A DNA stretch of 64,000 nucleotides from Ignavibacteriales bacterium (GTDB lineage: Bacteria > Bacteroidota > Ignavibacteria > Ignavibacteriales > Melioribacteraceae), in the NCBI GenBank assembly GCA_020635275.1, contig JACKAA010000005.1, positions 229,172 to 293,171 of the forward strand, written 5' to 3'. Positions 29,738-37,292 of the stretch are shown in pieces. A program made the position numbers and the translations under genes. The notes under the pieces are model-generated. The model was not told the origin of the DNA. It was given only the letters and a program-made list of their open reading frames with translations, and did not search any database. Each line of letters opens with the position of its first letter. Within the stretch, counting starts at the first letter, position 1.

Positions 29738-31177
29738 TCATAAATAATTTTCATCCAGTTCTAATTTATCTTTCATTTTAATTTGTAATTTTTGCAGATC
29801 ATTAAACAGTGATGTTTTTATACTATCATAATTTTTGTTGTATGATAAATCATGCATTTCATTTAGATCTATTTTAACATTGAACAGCCTGACTTTTTTT
29901 GCTTTTGGATATACAATTAGTTTGTAATCATTTTTGCGTATCATTCTTTGATCATTAATGTAAGCGCCATAAATTTCAGAATAGTTGCTTTTATTATTAT
30001 CAGTTGTCAAAAATGGAATAAGACTATTAAAATCAACAAAACTCGGTTTATTGATATTTGCAAGTTCAAGAATCGATGGCATAATATCTTGAATATAAAC
30101 ATCAGATTTAACTGATTTATTTTTTGGAACATTTGGACCAGATATTAATAACGGCACTCTTAAACTATGATCGTACATATTTTGTTTTCCCATTAAACCA
30201 TGCTGACCAACAGCTAAACCATGATCTGCCGAAAAAATTATATATGTATCATCCAATAAATTTGAAGTTTCCAACGCTTCTAAAATTCTGCCAATTTGCT
30301 GATCCATATGTGAAATAATTGCATAATATTCTTGAATGTTAACTTTTACTGAATACTCTGTTCGAGGAAATGGAGCTAATCTTTCATCACGCAAATTTTT
30401 ACCAGCTCCCATTTCTTCTTTATAAGGATATTCCGGTAAAAAATTCTTTGGGATTGAAATACTTTCTAAAGGATATTGATCGACAAATTCTTTTGGAGAT
30501 TGGCGTGGATCATGCGGTGCGTTAAAAGCCAAATACATAAAGAAAGGATTTTCCTTGGTTTTTGCGCTATCAATAAAACCTATTGCATCATCACCTAAAA
30601 CTTCACTCCAATGTTTTCCGCCTTTCCAAAAACCTTGTTTAGATTTATCCCAAGGTTTCCATAATGTATCATTTTCGTTAAGTGGTCTATTGTATCCTTG
30701 CGGAGTTTGATTTGGCATTCCGGGTCTAATATTTTTAGCATATTTAAAAACATCTTTTGCTGGTTTTTTAATATGCCATTTGCCAGACATATAGGTATCA
30801 TAACCAGCATCATTTAATAACTCACTTAAAAGTGGATTTAGATAAGAATCAGTTACAAATAAAGAATCAGCTTTCTGTGCATCCCATAAAAACTTTCCTG
30901 TAAACATCATTGTTCTTGAAGCAATACAAACTGCTCCGCCCCAACCGCCCATGTTATATGAGTTTGAAAAACTTACACTTGAATTTACTAATCTATCTAA
31001 ATTGGGAGTTTTAACTTCTTTGTTGCCTAAAGCTCTTATTGAATTAAAAGTAAGATCATCAGCAAAAATCAATAAAATGTTTGGTTGCTTGTTCTCTTTT
31101 TTAGCGGTAGGATTGCAGGATAGAATTCCAAACAGAATTAATAATTGCCAATATTTTGAAAGTTTAGATTTTATCAT
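29738..31177 (-). CDS. S1-family sulfatase with a CIASR maturation site, lipoprotein
   Basis: 479 residues with a lipoprotein signal (GILSC, Cys21). NILLIFADDLTFNSIRALG starts the fold. The maturation site is CIASRTMMFTGKF with Cys84, so the usual Pro of C-x-P-x-R is Ala (C-x-A-x-R). The remaining S1 landmarks are intact: MSGKWHIKKP, NAPHDPR, and IFSADHGLAVGQHGLMGKQN. The fold therefore looks active, provided the maturase accepts the Ala variant. It lies 8 bases after the ManA-like gene on the minus strand, a typical operon junction. The target sugar is unknown. Confidence 0.88.
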   Translation of the reverse strand: MIKSKLSKYWQLLILFGILSCNPTAKKENKQPNILLIFADDLTFNSIRALGNKEVKTPNLDRLVNSSVSFSNSYNMGGWGGAVCIASRTMMFTGKFLWDAQKADSLFVTDSYLNPLLSELLNDAGYDTYMSGKWHIKKPAKDVFKYAKNIRPGMPNQTPQGYNRPLNENDTLWKPWDKSKQGFWKGGKHWSEVLGDDAIGFIDSAKTKENPFFMYLAFNAPHDPRQSPKEFVDQYPLESISIPKNFLPEYPYKEEMGAGKNLRDERLAPFPRTEYSVKVNIQEYYAIISHMDQQIGRILEALETSNLLDDTYIIFSADHGLAVGQHGLMGKQNMYDHSLRVPLLISGPNVPKNKSVKSDVYIQDIMPSILELANINKPSFVDFNSLIPFLTTDNNKSNYSEIYGAYINDQRMIRKNDYKLIVYPKAKKVRLFNVKIDLNEMHDLSYNKNYDSIKTSLFNDLQKLQIKMKDKLELDENYL

Positions 31178-31185
31178 TAATCAAA

Positions 31186-32946
31186 TTAATTTTCTCTCAC
31201 ATAAGCTTTGATTGTTCCACATTTCTTGTTGATTGAATTTCCGAAAGGTTTAATTGTGTATTGATCTATATTTGCCGGAATAACAAATGTTTCAGCATAA
31301 TTAACAATAAATGGTTCAAATTTGTTATTTGGACTTTCAACTAATACTTGATTGCCTTCAACTAAATTTAAAACATTTACTGTTCCATTTGTCTGATGTA
31401 TAATCTTTTCAGTAAACCAATGTCTTCTTGTCTCAATGAATTCTAATTCATGCAATCCGGTTTTTTCTTCTACATGAGTATTATTTTCTGATACCTTAGA
31501 AATTTTGTTGACTAAATTTTCTTTTGTCCAATTTGTAGTTCTATCCCACTGTATTACTTTTTTACCGTGATTGATATGAATTGGTCTGGGCTTTCCATCC
31601 AATCCCAGTCTATCCCAATCCCACAATTTAAAAGTGAAAATGTAGGGTGTTGCGCTAATTTCTAAAACTAAAGAATTTTTTCCAGAACAATGCACTGTTC
31701 CTGCCGGAATTAAAAAGTGATCATGTTTTTTAATTTCCCACTGTTCAACAAATTCTTCTGCCGGAAAACTTGAATTACCTTGGTTTGCATCTAATAACTT
31801 ATCTATCATTAAGTCTTTATCAATGTGTTCTTTTAATCCTAAAAAAACTTTTGCTCCTGGTTTGCAATCAAGAATGTAATAACTTTCATCTTGAGTATAA
31901 CTCATTCTGAAATTTTCTTTAATATATTGAGTTGTTGGATGAACTTGCAAACTTAAATTTCCACCATCAAAAGTATCAAGAAAATCAAAACGGATTGGGA
32001 ATTCAGCTCCAAAGTTGTTGTAAACGTTTTCTCCAAGAAGTTCTTTTGGTCTATACAAAACTAAATTTATACTTGGCGATTCAAAAACCGCATTGCCAAA
32101 TTTAAATAGAATACTATTTTCTTCAGGAACACAATTGAAACACCAAGCAAAGTTTTTAATATCTTTATCAAGATCACAGACTTCTTTCATCCATTGCCCG
32201 CCCCAAGGTCCGGGATCAAAAAAGGGAACAAGTTCAAAAGGTTGATTAACAGCCTGCTCTAATGCACCTCTAAATGCAGAACCGGTAATCATTTTTGGAT
32301 GATCAATATTATTTGTATCAACTACAAAATCAATCTTATCATACAATTTTGTTTTATGTTTATCACAAATTCGCCAATCTATAAAAAAAGCTCTTTTATA
32401 TTTTCCTTCAAATGATGATTGGCTATTTTCAATAAACAAATTGCTAACTTCATTTTTTCTAAATCTTTGTATTATTTCCCATCTTGCTAAATCAAAATAA
32501 ATTATAAGATCAATATTTTCAAAAAATGAGGCACCATTTCCATAGATAATTGTTTTTGTGTTTCGCGGATTTCTAATTTTTTTATTTACTTCTTCAATTT
32601 TATCTGAATCAAAAAAATCAACTAAATTAAAATTTGTAATTTTTCCAAAAACACGGTCATCAGTTAGTTCCGGATAAACCATTTCCTCAATTTCATTATT
32701 AGATTTATAAATTGATTTTGCGTCAAATAAATCTGCATCTGAAAATCTAAGTTTTATTTCTGAAATTATTTCTTTTTCATGAACTCCTTGATAAAATTCA
32801 AAAGCGATAACTTTATGCAATTTTTCAATTCTATCAATTGAATTATTTATCTTACTGAAAATATTTTCCCAGCCAGAATAAATGTGACTGTCAAATCCAT
32901 TTATTTGTACAAAAGGGAATTTGTTGAATTTGTTTTTTTTCTTCAT
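31186..32946 (-). CDS. manA: Class I mannose-6-phosphate isomerase fused to an N-terminal kinase-like domain
   Basis: 586 residues, cytosolic, about 250 residues longer than a plain ManA of this type. The C-terminal part (about 226-586) is a cupin-type phosphomannose isomerase: DPGPWGGQW, LSLQVHPTTQYIKENF (zinc ligand near His336), and IPAGTVHCSGKNSLVLEIS. It should interconvert mannose-6-phosphate and fructose-6-phosphate. The N-terminal ~225 residues resemble a nucleoside/uridine-kinase-like domain (IIYGNGASFFENIDLIIYFD, RWEIIQRFRK), but no Walker A motif is visible, so it is unlikely to be a working kinase. It is the first gene of the minus-strand operon and divergent from the microcompartment operon, with the operator at 33084 between them. 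Confidence 0.83.
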   Translation of the reverse strand: MKKKNKFNKFPFVQINGFDSHIYSGWENIFSKINNSIDRIEKLHKVIAFEFYQGVHEKEIISEIKLRFSDADLFDAKSIYKSNNEIEEMVYPELTDDRVFGKITNFNLVDFFDSDKIEEVNKKIRNPRNTKTIIYGNGASFFENIDLIIYFDLARWEIIQRFRKNEVSNLFIENSQSSFEGKYKRAFFIDWRICDKHKTKLYDKIDFVVDTNNIDHPKMITGSAFRGALEQAVNQPFELVPFFDPGPWGGQWMKEVCDLDKDIKNFAWCFNCVPEENSILFKFGNAVFESPSINLVLYRPKELLGENVYNNFGAEFPIRFDFLDTFDGGNLSLQVHPTTQYIKENFRMSYTQDESYYILDCKPGAKVFLGLKEHIDKDLMIDKLLDANQGNSSFPAEEFVEQWEIKKHDHFLIPAGTVHCSGKNSLVLEISATPYIFTFKLWDWDRLGLDGKPRPIHINHGKKVIQWDRTTNWTKENLVNKISKVSENNTHVEEKTGLHELEFIETRRHWFTEKIIHQTNGTVNVLNLVEGNQVLVESPNNKFEPFIVNYAETFVIPANIDQYTIKPFGNSINKKCGTIKAYVREN

Positions 32947-33160
32947 TTATATAATTATGAATAGTTTTAAATTGGAATTATTTATTCAATGATTTCTAAT
33001 AAAAGTTATATTCTTAGATTAATTTACAAATACTTATAAAAAAAATTTTGACTAAACAGTTTTAATTGTTAAGTTAATATATATTACTTACACGAGTAAG
33101 TAAAGTAGAATATTTATATGATTTTTAAAAGTTATTAAGTTAAATAATCTGATTAAATTT
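32947..33160. promoter_or_regulatory. Divergent regulatory region of the ManA/sulfatase and microcompartment operons
   Basis: 214 A+T-rich bases between two operons that run in opposite directions. It carries the LacI operator candidate at 33084-33103. TTGACT at 33048-33053 resembles a -35 element for rightward transcription, but no convincing -10 stands at the right spacing. It probably drives both operons. Confidence 0.5.
33084..33103. promoter_or_regulatory. Predicted LacI-family operator in front of the microcompartment operon
   Basis: TTACTTACACGAGTAAGTAA is a 20-base palindrome with one mismatched pair, centred on CG as LacI-family operators usually are. Its core CTTACACGAGTAAG differs by one base from the perfect palindrome in front of the lacI-family gene (45544-45557). 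It sits 57 bases before the first codon of the aldo/keto reductase and 137 bases before the divergent ManA start. Confidence 0.8.
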
Positions 33161-34171
33161 ATGGAAAACAAGAATTTGAATACTGAATCCAAAGTACCAT
33201 ATTTTATATTATCAAATGGAAATAAAATTCCAGCCATTGGATTAGGTACCTTCGGTTCCGATTCTATAGATTCGAAAACGATTGCGGAAACTGTTGGAAA
33301 TGCAATCAAAATTGGTTACAGACAAATTGATTGTGCTTCTGTTTACGGAAATGAAAAGGAAATTGGAGTTGAGCTAAAAAAAATAATTGATAATAAAATA
33401 GTCAATCGCGAAGATCTTTGGATTACTTCAAAGGTTTGGAATGATAAGCACAATGAAGTAATTGAATCATGTAAGCAATCACTAAATGATCTTCAACTTG
33501 AATATTTGGATTTATATTTGGTCCATTGGCCATTCCCAAATTTTCATCCCCCCTTTTGTGATGTGAATACCCGAAATCCTGATTCAAAGCCTTATATTCA
33601 TGAAGACTTTATGAAAACCTGGCAGCAAATGGAAAAACTAGTTGAATTAGGTCTGGTGAAAAATATTGGAACATCTAATATGACAATTCCTAAACTGAAA
33701 TTACTTTTAAGGGATTGTAGAATTAAACCTGTTTGCAACGAGATGGAATTGCATCCTCATTTTCAACAAAAAGAATTATTTGATTTTTGTGTTAATGAAA
33801 AAATTCAACCAATAGCTTATAGTCCGCTTGGTTCACCGGCCAGACCTGAAAGAGACAGAACTCCCGATGATACAGTAGATTTAGAGGATCCGGTAATATT
33901 AAAAATTGCTGAAAAATATAAAGTTAGTCCTGCAAAAATTGCAATTAAATGGGCAATTCAAAGAGGTCAAATTCCCATACCATTTTCAGTAAACCACAAT
34001 CAAGATAATTTAGAAGCGGCATTAATGAATCCTTTAAGTGACAGTGATATGGCAGAAATTGAAACTATAGATAAGAATTGCAGATTAATTAAAGGTCAGG
34101 TTTTTCTTTGGAAAGAAAATCAAAATTGGGAAGATCTTTGGGATCTAAATGGGGAAATAACACCAGCATAA
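33161..34171 (+). CDS. Aldo/keto reductase, probable lactaldehyde reductase
   Basis: 336 residues, cytosolic, single (beta/alpha)8 barrel. The NAD(P)H-dependent AKR tetrad is complete: Asp57 and Tyr62 in IDCASVYGNE, Lys91 in WITSKVW, His122 in LVHWPFP. NIGTSNMTIPKL and the C-terminal cofactor stretch IPIPFSVNHNQDN are as expected. It is the first gene of the microcompartment operon and is followed after 10 bases by an alcohol dehydrogenase. From context, the substrate is probably the L-lactaldehyde formed by fuculose/rhamnulose-1-phosphate cleavage, reduced to 1,2-propanediol to regenerate NAD(P)+. The substrate is inference; the family is certain. It has no obvious encapsulation helix, so it may work outside the shell. 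Confidence 0.87.
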   Translation: MENKNLNTESKVPYFILSNGNKIPAIGLGTFGSDSIDSKTIAETVGNAIKIGYRQIDCASVYGNEKEIGVELKKIIDNKIVNREDLWITSKVWNDKHNEVIESCKQSLNDLQLEYLDLYLVHWPFPNFHPPFCDVNTRNPDSKPYIHEDFMKTWQQMEKLVELGLVKNIGTSNMTIPKLKLLLRDCRIKPVCNEMELHPHFQQKELFDFCVNEKIQPIAYSPLGSPARPERDRTPDDTVDLEDPVILKIAEKYKVSPAKIAIKWAIQRGQIPIPFSVNHNQDNLEAALMNPLSDSDMAEIETIDKNCRLIKGQVFLWKENQNWEDLWDLNGEITPA

Positions 34172-34181
34172 GGAATTAAGT

Positions 34182-35243
34182 ATGTCAAATATGAAGGGAG
34201 CTATACTTCCCGGTGATAGCTCAACAATGCTTAAAGAATTTTCAATACCTAAGCCAAAACATGGTGAAGTGTTGATTAAAATGAAATCGTCAACTATTTG
34301 CGGTTCAGATATTAGATGTATTTATCACGAACATTTAGGCAAAGGTCCAGAAGGATATCAGCCAGGTTTAATTGTGGGACACGAACCTTCGGGGCAAATT
34401 GTAGAAGTTGGACCAGGATGCAGAAGATTTAAAGAAAATGACAGAGTAATTGTTTATCATATTTCCGGTTGTGGAGTTTGTAATGATTGCAGGCGTGGAT
34501 ATATGATTTCCTGCACTAGTGAATTTAGAAGAGCCTACGGTTGGCAGAGAGACGGCGGAATGGCTGAATATTTATTAGCCGAAGAAAAAGATTTAGTTTT
34601 GCTGCCGGATGAATTAACTTATTCCGATGGAGCTCAAGTTGCCTGCGGTTTTGGAACTGTTTATGAAGGAATTGAAAAAATTGGAATTTCTGGCAATGAT
34701 GCTGTATTAATAACTGGTTTAGGTCCGGTTGGTTTAGCATCTGCAATGTTAGCACGAGCAATGGGAGCTGAAAAAATTATTGGTGTTGAAGTATTAGAGG
34801 AACGTATCCAAATAGCAAAAAGTACAAAATTATTTAATTCGGTTTTAAAAGCAAATCCTAATAATTTGGAAGAAATAAAAGATTTAACCGGTGGATTCGG
34901 TGTCGAAAAATCAATTGAATGTTCGGCCAATGAAAAAGCCAGACTTCTTTCAATTCAGGCAGCCCGAAAGTGGGGGAAAATTGTGTTTATTGGAGAAGGA
35001 GGATCTTGCAGTTTTAATCCATCGCCGGATATTATTCATGATCAAAAAATGATTTATGGTTCTTGGGTTACAAATATCTGGAGAATGGAAGAATTAGTTG
35101 AAAGATTAATCAGATGGAAAATTCATCCTGAAGATTTAATTACCCATAGATTTAAATTAGAAGAGGTTGAAAAAGCATATTCACTAATGGCAAGCGGCAA
35201 ATGCGGAAAAGTTGCAGTTGTTTTTGATGAAGAAATAAAATAA
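34182..35243 (+). CDS. Zinc-dependent medium-chain alcohol dehydrogenase
   Basis: 353 residues of the MDR superfamily. Catalytic zinc ligands are Cys40 (TICGSD), His67 and Glu68 (GHEPSG). The structural zinc loop has Cys97, Cys100, Cys103 and Cys111. The Rossmann motif GLGPVG is at 179-184, and an acidic residue at the end of the next strand (GVEVLEER) suggests NAD(H) preference. In this operon it could oxidise or reduce a C3 alcohol/aldehyde (propanediol/lactaldehyde), or oxidise L-fucose or L-rhamnose itself as the first step of a non-phosphorylated route. The first option fits the aldolase and kinase genes better. It lies 10 bases after the aldo/keto reductase and 17 before fucU. Confidence 0.85.
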   Translation: MSNMKGAILPGDSSTMLKEFSIPKPKHGEVLIKMKSSTICGSDIRCIYHEHLGKGPEGYQPGLIVGHEPSGQIVEVGPGCRRFKENDRVIVYHISGCGVCNDCRRGYMISCTSEFRRAYGWQRDGGMAEYLLAEEKDLVLLPDELTYSDGAQVACGFGTVYEGIEKIGISGNDAVLITGLGPVGLASAMLARAMGAEKIIGVEVLEERIQIAKSTKLFNSVLKANPNNLEEIKDLTGGFGVEKSIECSANEKARLLSIQAARKWGKIVFIGEGGSCSFNPSPDIIHDQKMIYGSWVTNIWRMEELVERLIRWKIHPEDLITHRFKLEEVEKAYSLMASGKCGKVAVVFDEEIK

Positions 35244-35260
35244 AAAATTGTAGGTATATT

Positions 35261-35692
35261 ATGTTAAAAAACATTCCACAAAATATTGGTCCGGATTTAT
35301 TAAAAATTTTAAATGAAATGGGTCATGGTGATGATATTGTAATTGCCGATGGTAATTTCCCGGCAGCATCCAAAGCAAAAAGATTAATTAGAATGGATGG
35401 ATTGAGTGCCACTGAAGTATTAGATAGTATTCTTAAACTTTTCCCTTTAGATACTTATGTTGAAAATCCGGTAAGTTTAATGCAAGTAGTTAAAGGTGAC
35501 ACCTATGTTCCAACTATTTGGGATGAATTCAAAAAGATTATAATTGATAATAATGAACCTCTCGAAGAATTTGAATATCTTGAAAAACCCGAATTTTATT
35601 CAAAATCAGAAAAAGCATATGCAATTGTCGCCACAAGTGAAAAAGCGCTTTACGCTAATATTATTCTAAAAAAAGGTGTAATTAATTATTAA
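35261..35692 (+). CDS. fucU: L-fucose mutarotase (RbsD/FucU family)
   Basis: 143 residues, the normal length. The family motif GHGDDIVIADGNFP places the catalytic His22 and Asp30, and the end IVATSEKALYANIILKKGV is the conserved Tyr-containing C-terminal strand of FucU. The enzyme speeds anomer exchange of L-fucose (alpha/beta) so that the isomerase gets its preferred form. Its presence in front of the shell genes is the best single pointer that L-fucose is one of the sugars handled here. RbsD-like ribose pyranase activity cannot be excluded, but the fucose context favours FucU. Confidence 0.88.
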   Translation: MLKNIPQNIGPDLLKILNEMGHGDDIVIADGNFPAASKAKRLIRMDGLSATEVLDSILKLFPLDTYVENPVSLMQVVKGDTYVPTIWDEFKKIIIDNNEPLEEFEYLEKPEFYSKSEKAYAIVATSEKALYANIILKKGVINY

Positions 35693-35728
35693 ATTAGTGA
35701 ACCAAATAAATAAGAAGATAAAAACTTT

Positions 35729-36025
35729 ATGGATTTAGCAAGAGTTGAAGGTACAATTGTATCTACTGCAAAAAATGAAAGATTAAAAAGCCGCAAACTT
35801 TTACTTGTAAATCTTATTGAGCCGGATTTAAAACCAAGTAAAAATTACTTAGTTGCAGTTGATTCTGTAGGAGCCGGAACAGGCGAAATTGTTTTGGTCG
35901 TTAAGGGAAGTTCAGCAAGGCAGTCTGCTGATTTAGCTAATGTTCCGACAGATGCTAGTATTGTTGGCATTGTTGATTCTATTGAGCATTTGGGTATTGT
36001 CAAATTTAGAAAAAGCGATAAATAA
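35729..36025 (+). CDS. Microcompartment vertex protein 1 (BMC-P, EutN/CcmL family)
   Basis: 98 residues, a single EutN/CcmL beta-barrel: ARVEGTIVSTAKNERLKSRK, LVAVDSVGAGTGEIVLVVKG and DASIVGIVDSIE. Pentamers of this family cap the vertices of icosahedral bacterial microcompartments. It is the first of three consecutive paralogues, so vertices could be mixed or non-identical. The stop codon at 36023-36025 is one base from the start of the next gene. Confidence 0.93.
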   Translation: MDLARVEGTIVSTAKNERLKSRKLLLVNLIEPDLKPSKNYLVAVDSVGAGTGEIVLVVKGSSARQSADLANVPTDASIVGIVDSIEHLGIVKFRKSDK

Positions 36026-36026
36026 A

Positions 36027-36302
36027 TTGAAACTTGGTAAAATAACCGGAAAAGTTTGGGCAACAATAAAGGATGAAAAACTTCAAGGTACAATTTTATA
36101 TTTGATGCAGCCTATGGATGAAAATCTAAATCCAGTTGGTAAAGAAGTAGTTGCTGTTGATACTGTTGGCTCAAGAGAAGATGATATTGTTTATTGGGTT
36201 GGAGCTGCTGAAGCCACTTTTGTTTTTGATGATAGACAAATACCTAGTGATGTTTCTATTGTTGGATTAGTTGATAGACTTGATTTAACAAAGAGAAATT
36301 AA
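36027..36302 (+). CDS. Microcompartment vertex protein 2 (BMC-P, EutN/CcmL family), TTG start
   Basis: 91 residues from a TTG codon at 36027, giving MKLGKITGKVWATIKDEKLQ. The domain continues with EVVAVDTVGSREDDIVYWVG and DVSIVGLVDRLD. The frame is open much further upstream (to 35940), but that extension would overlap vertex protein 1 out of frame and adds a segment foreign to the family. The TTG start gives exactly the length of vertex protein 3 and a 1-base gap to the previous stop, so translation is probably coupled. The GSREDD turn replaces the GAGTGE/RAGVGD turn of its paralogues. Confidence 0.85.
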   Translation: MKLGKITGKVWATIKDEKLQGTILYLMQPMDENLNPVGKEVVAVDTVGSREDDIVYWVGAAEATFVFDDRQIPSDVSIVGLVDRLDLTKRN

Positions 36303-36305
36303 TTT

Positions 36306-36581
36306 ATGATAATTGGTAAAGTAATTGGAAGTATTGTCTCAACCATTAAATTAGATTGCTACAAAAATCTAAAAATTTTGTTAGTTCAGCCAACTGATAA
36401 AGATGGAAATAAAACCGGTGATACTCTTGTTGCTGTTGATACAGTTAGAGCAGGTGTTGGCGATTTAGTAATTGTTGCGTCTGAAGGAAGAACTGCAACT
36501 GAAATTTTGAGATTTAATAAAAGAGTTCCAATTAGAAGTGTAATTACTGGAATTATTGACAGAGTGGATATAGAGAGTTAA
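36306..36581 (+). CDS. Microcompartment vertex protein 3 (BMC-P, EutN/CcmL family)
   Basis: 91 residues: IIGKVIGSIVSTIKLDCYKN, LVAVDTVRAGVGDLVIVASEG and SVITGIIDRVD define the EutN/CcmL barrel. It begins 3 bases after vertex protein 2. The three vertex proteins differ clearly in sequence, so they are old paralogues. Three BMC-P genes are a known trait of planctomycete/verrucomicrobial-type loci. Confidence 0.93.
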   Translation: MIIGKVIGSIVSTIKLDCYKNLKILLVQPTDKDGNKTGDTLVAVDTVRAGVGDLVIVASEGRTATEILRFNKRVPIRSVITGIIDRVDIES

Positions 36582-36590
36582 GTTTAATTT

Positions 36591-37277
36591 ATGCCGCAGA
36601 CTAGAGAAGAATTTATAAAAGAGATTGTAGAAAAAGTATTAAGTCGATTATTACACTCAAACAGTAGTATTGTAAAAAAAAATGATGAAATTTGGAATAC
36701 AAATAAAAAGTTAATTACTGGTGAAGATGTAAATTTTGCAATATCAAAAAACATTATAGCCATAAATGCTTTACCAAATGCAATAATTACACCATTAGCT
36801 TTTGATATAATAAAAGAAAAAAATATTCTAATAACAAAAGGTGCTGTTGAAGAAAGTTGTTGTTATAAGGAATTAAAAGTATTTTCTGAAACAGGTATGA
36901 CAGCTGTTCTTTCTAATGATTTTGATCTTGCTTATAAAAATAAGACAATTGAAATTTTGCAAAATAAAAATTATCAAGTAGAAGGTTTAACGCCAAAAAA
37001 CTTTACTTTTTTTGAATTGCAAAATTCATTAAATAGAATGGTAAATGAGTTAAATAAAGGCAAATATATTTTTGGTGTTGTAATTAGTAAAGATTCATAT
37101 CAGTTAAAAAATGATTTAAAAATTTCTGCAAATTTAGATTCAAATATTTGTTGGGATATTCAAGCTGATAAAGCATGCTCAATAAAATCTAATATATTAT
37201 TTATAAACAGCAGCTTAATTGGTTTTAAAAAGCTAGAAGAAAAAATTAATCTCTGGATCAACTATAATAAATCTTGA
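36591..37277 (+). CDS. Microcompartment-associated degenerate RpiB/LacAB-like protein
   Basis: 228 residues, no clear match on sight. Residues 4-21 (TREEFIKEIVEKVLSRLL) form an amphipathic helix like those that direct enzymes into microcompartments. Residues ~42-85 (LITGEDVNFAI, IITPLAFDIIKEKNILI) resemble a small module that recurs in microcompartment-associated proteins. From ~103 on, the pattern follows an RpiB/LacAB fold: TAVLSNDFDLAYKN for the gsDHaGfelK start, IFGVVISKDSYQL for the GIlICGTGiG strand, and SNILFINSSLIG for the NdaNVLclGar strand. The catalytic Cys and His residues of RpiB are not conserved. A structural or regulatory role inside the shell, or a changed activity, is possible. 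The fold assignment is moderate confidence; function is unknown. Confidence 0.55.
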   Translation: MPQTREEFIKEIVEKVLSRLLHSNSSIVKKNDEIWNTNKKLITGEDVNFAISKNIIAINALPNAIITPLAFDIIKEKNILITKGAVEESCCYKELKVFSETGMTAVLSNDFDLAYKNKTIEILQNKNYQVEGLTPKNFTFFELQNSLNRMVNELNKGKYIFGVVISKDSYQLKNDLKISANLDSNICWDIQADKACSIKSNILFINSSLIGFKKLEEKINLWINYNKS

Positions 37278-37292
37278 TTATTTGGAGTTTTA

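Noticed and set aside
35940..36302. A longer second EutN gene starting at 35940
   Set aside because: The extra 29 residues come from another frame of the first EutN gene and do not fit the family; TTG at 36027 gives the right length.
36591..37277. The 228-residue microcompartment protein as PduL
   Set aside because: PduL's conserved His-containing zinc motifs are absent and the strand pattern fits RpiB/LacAB better.
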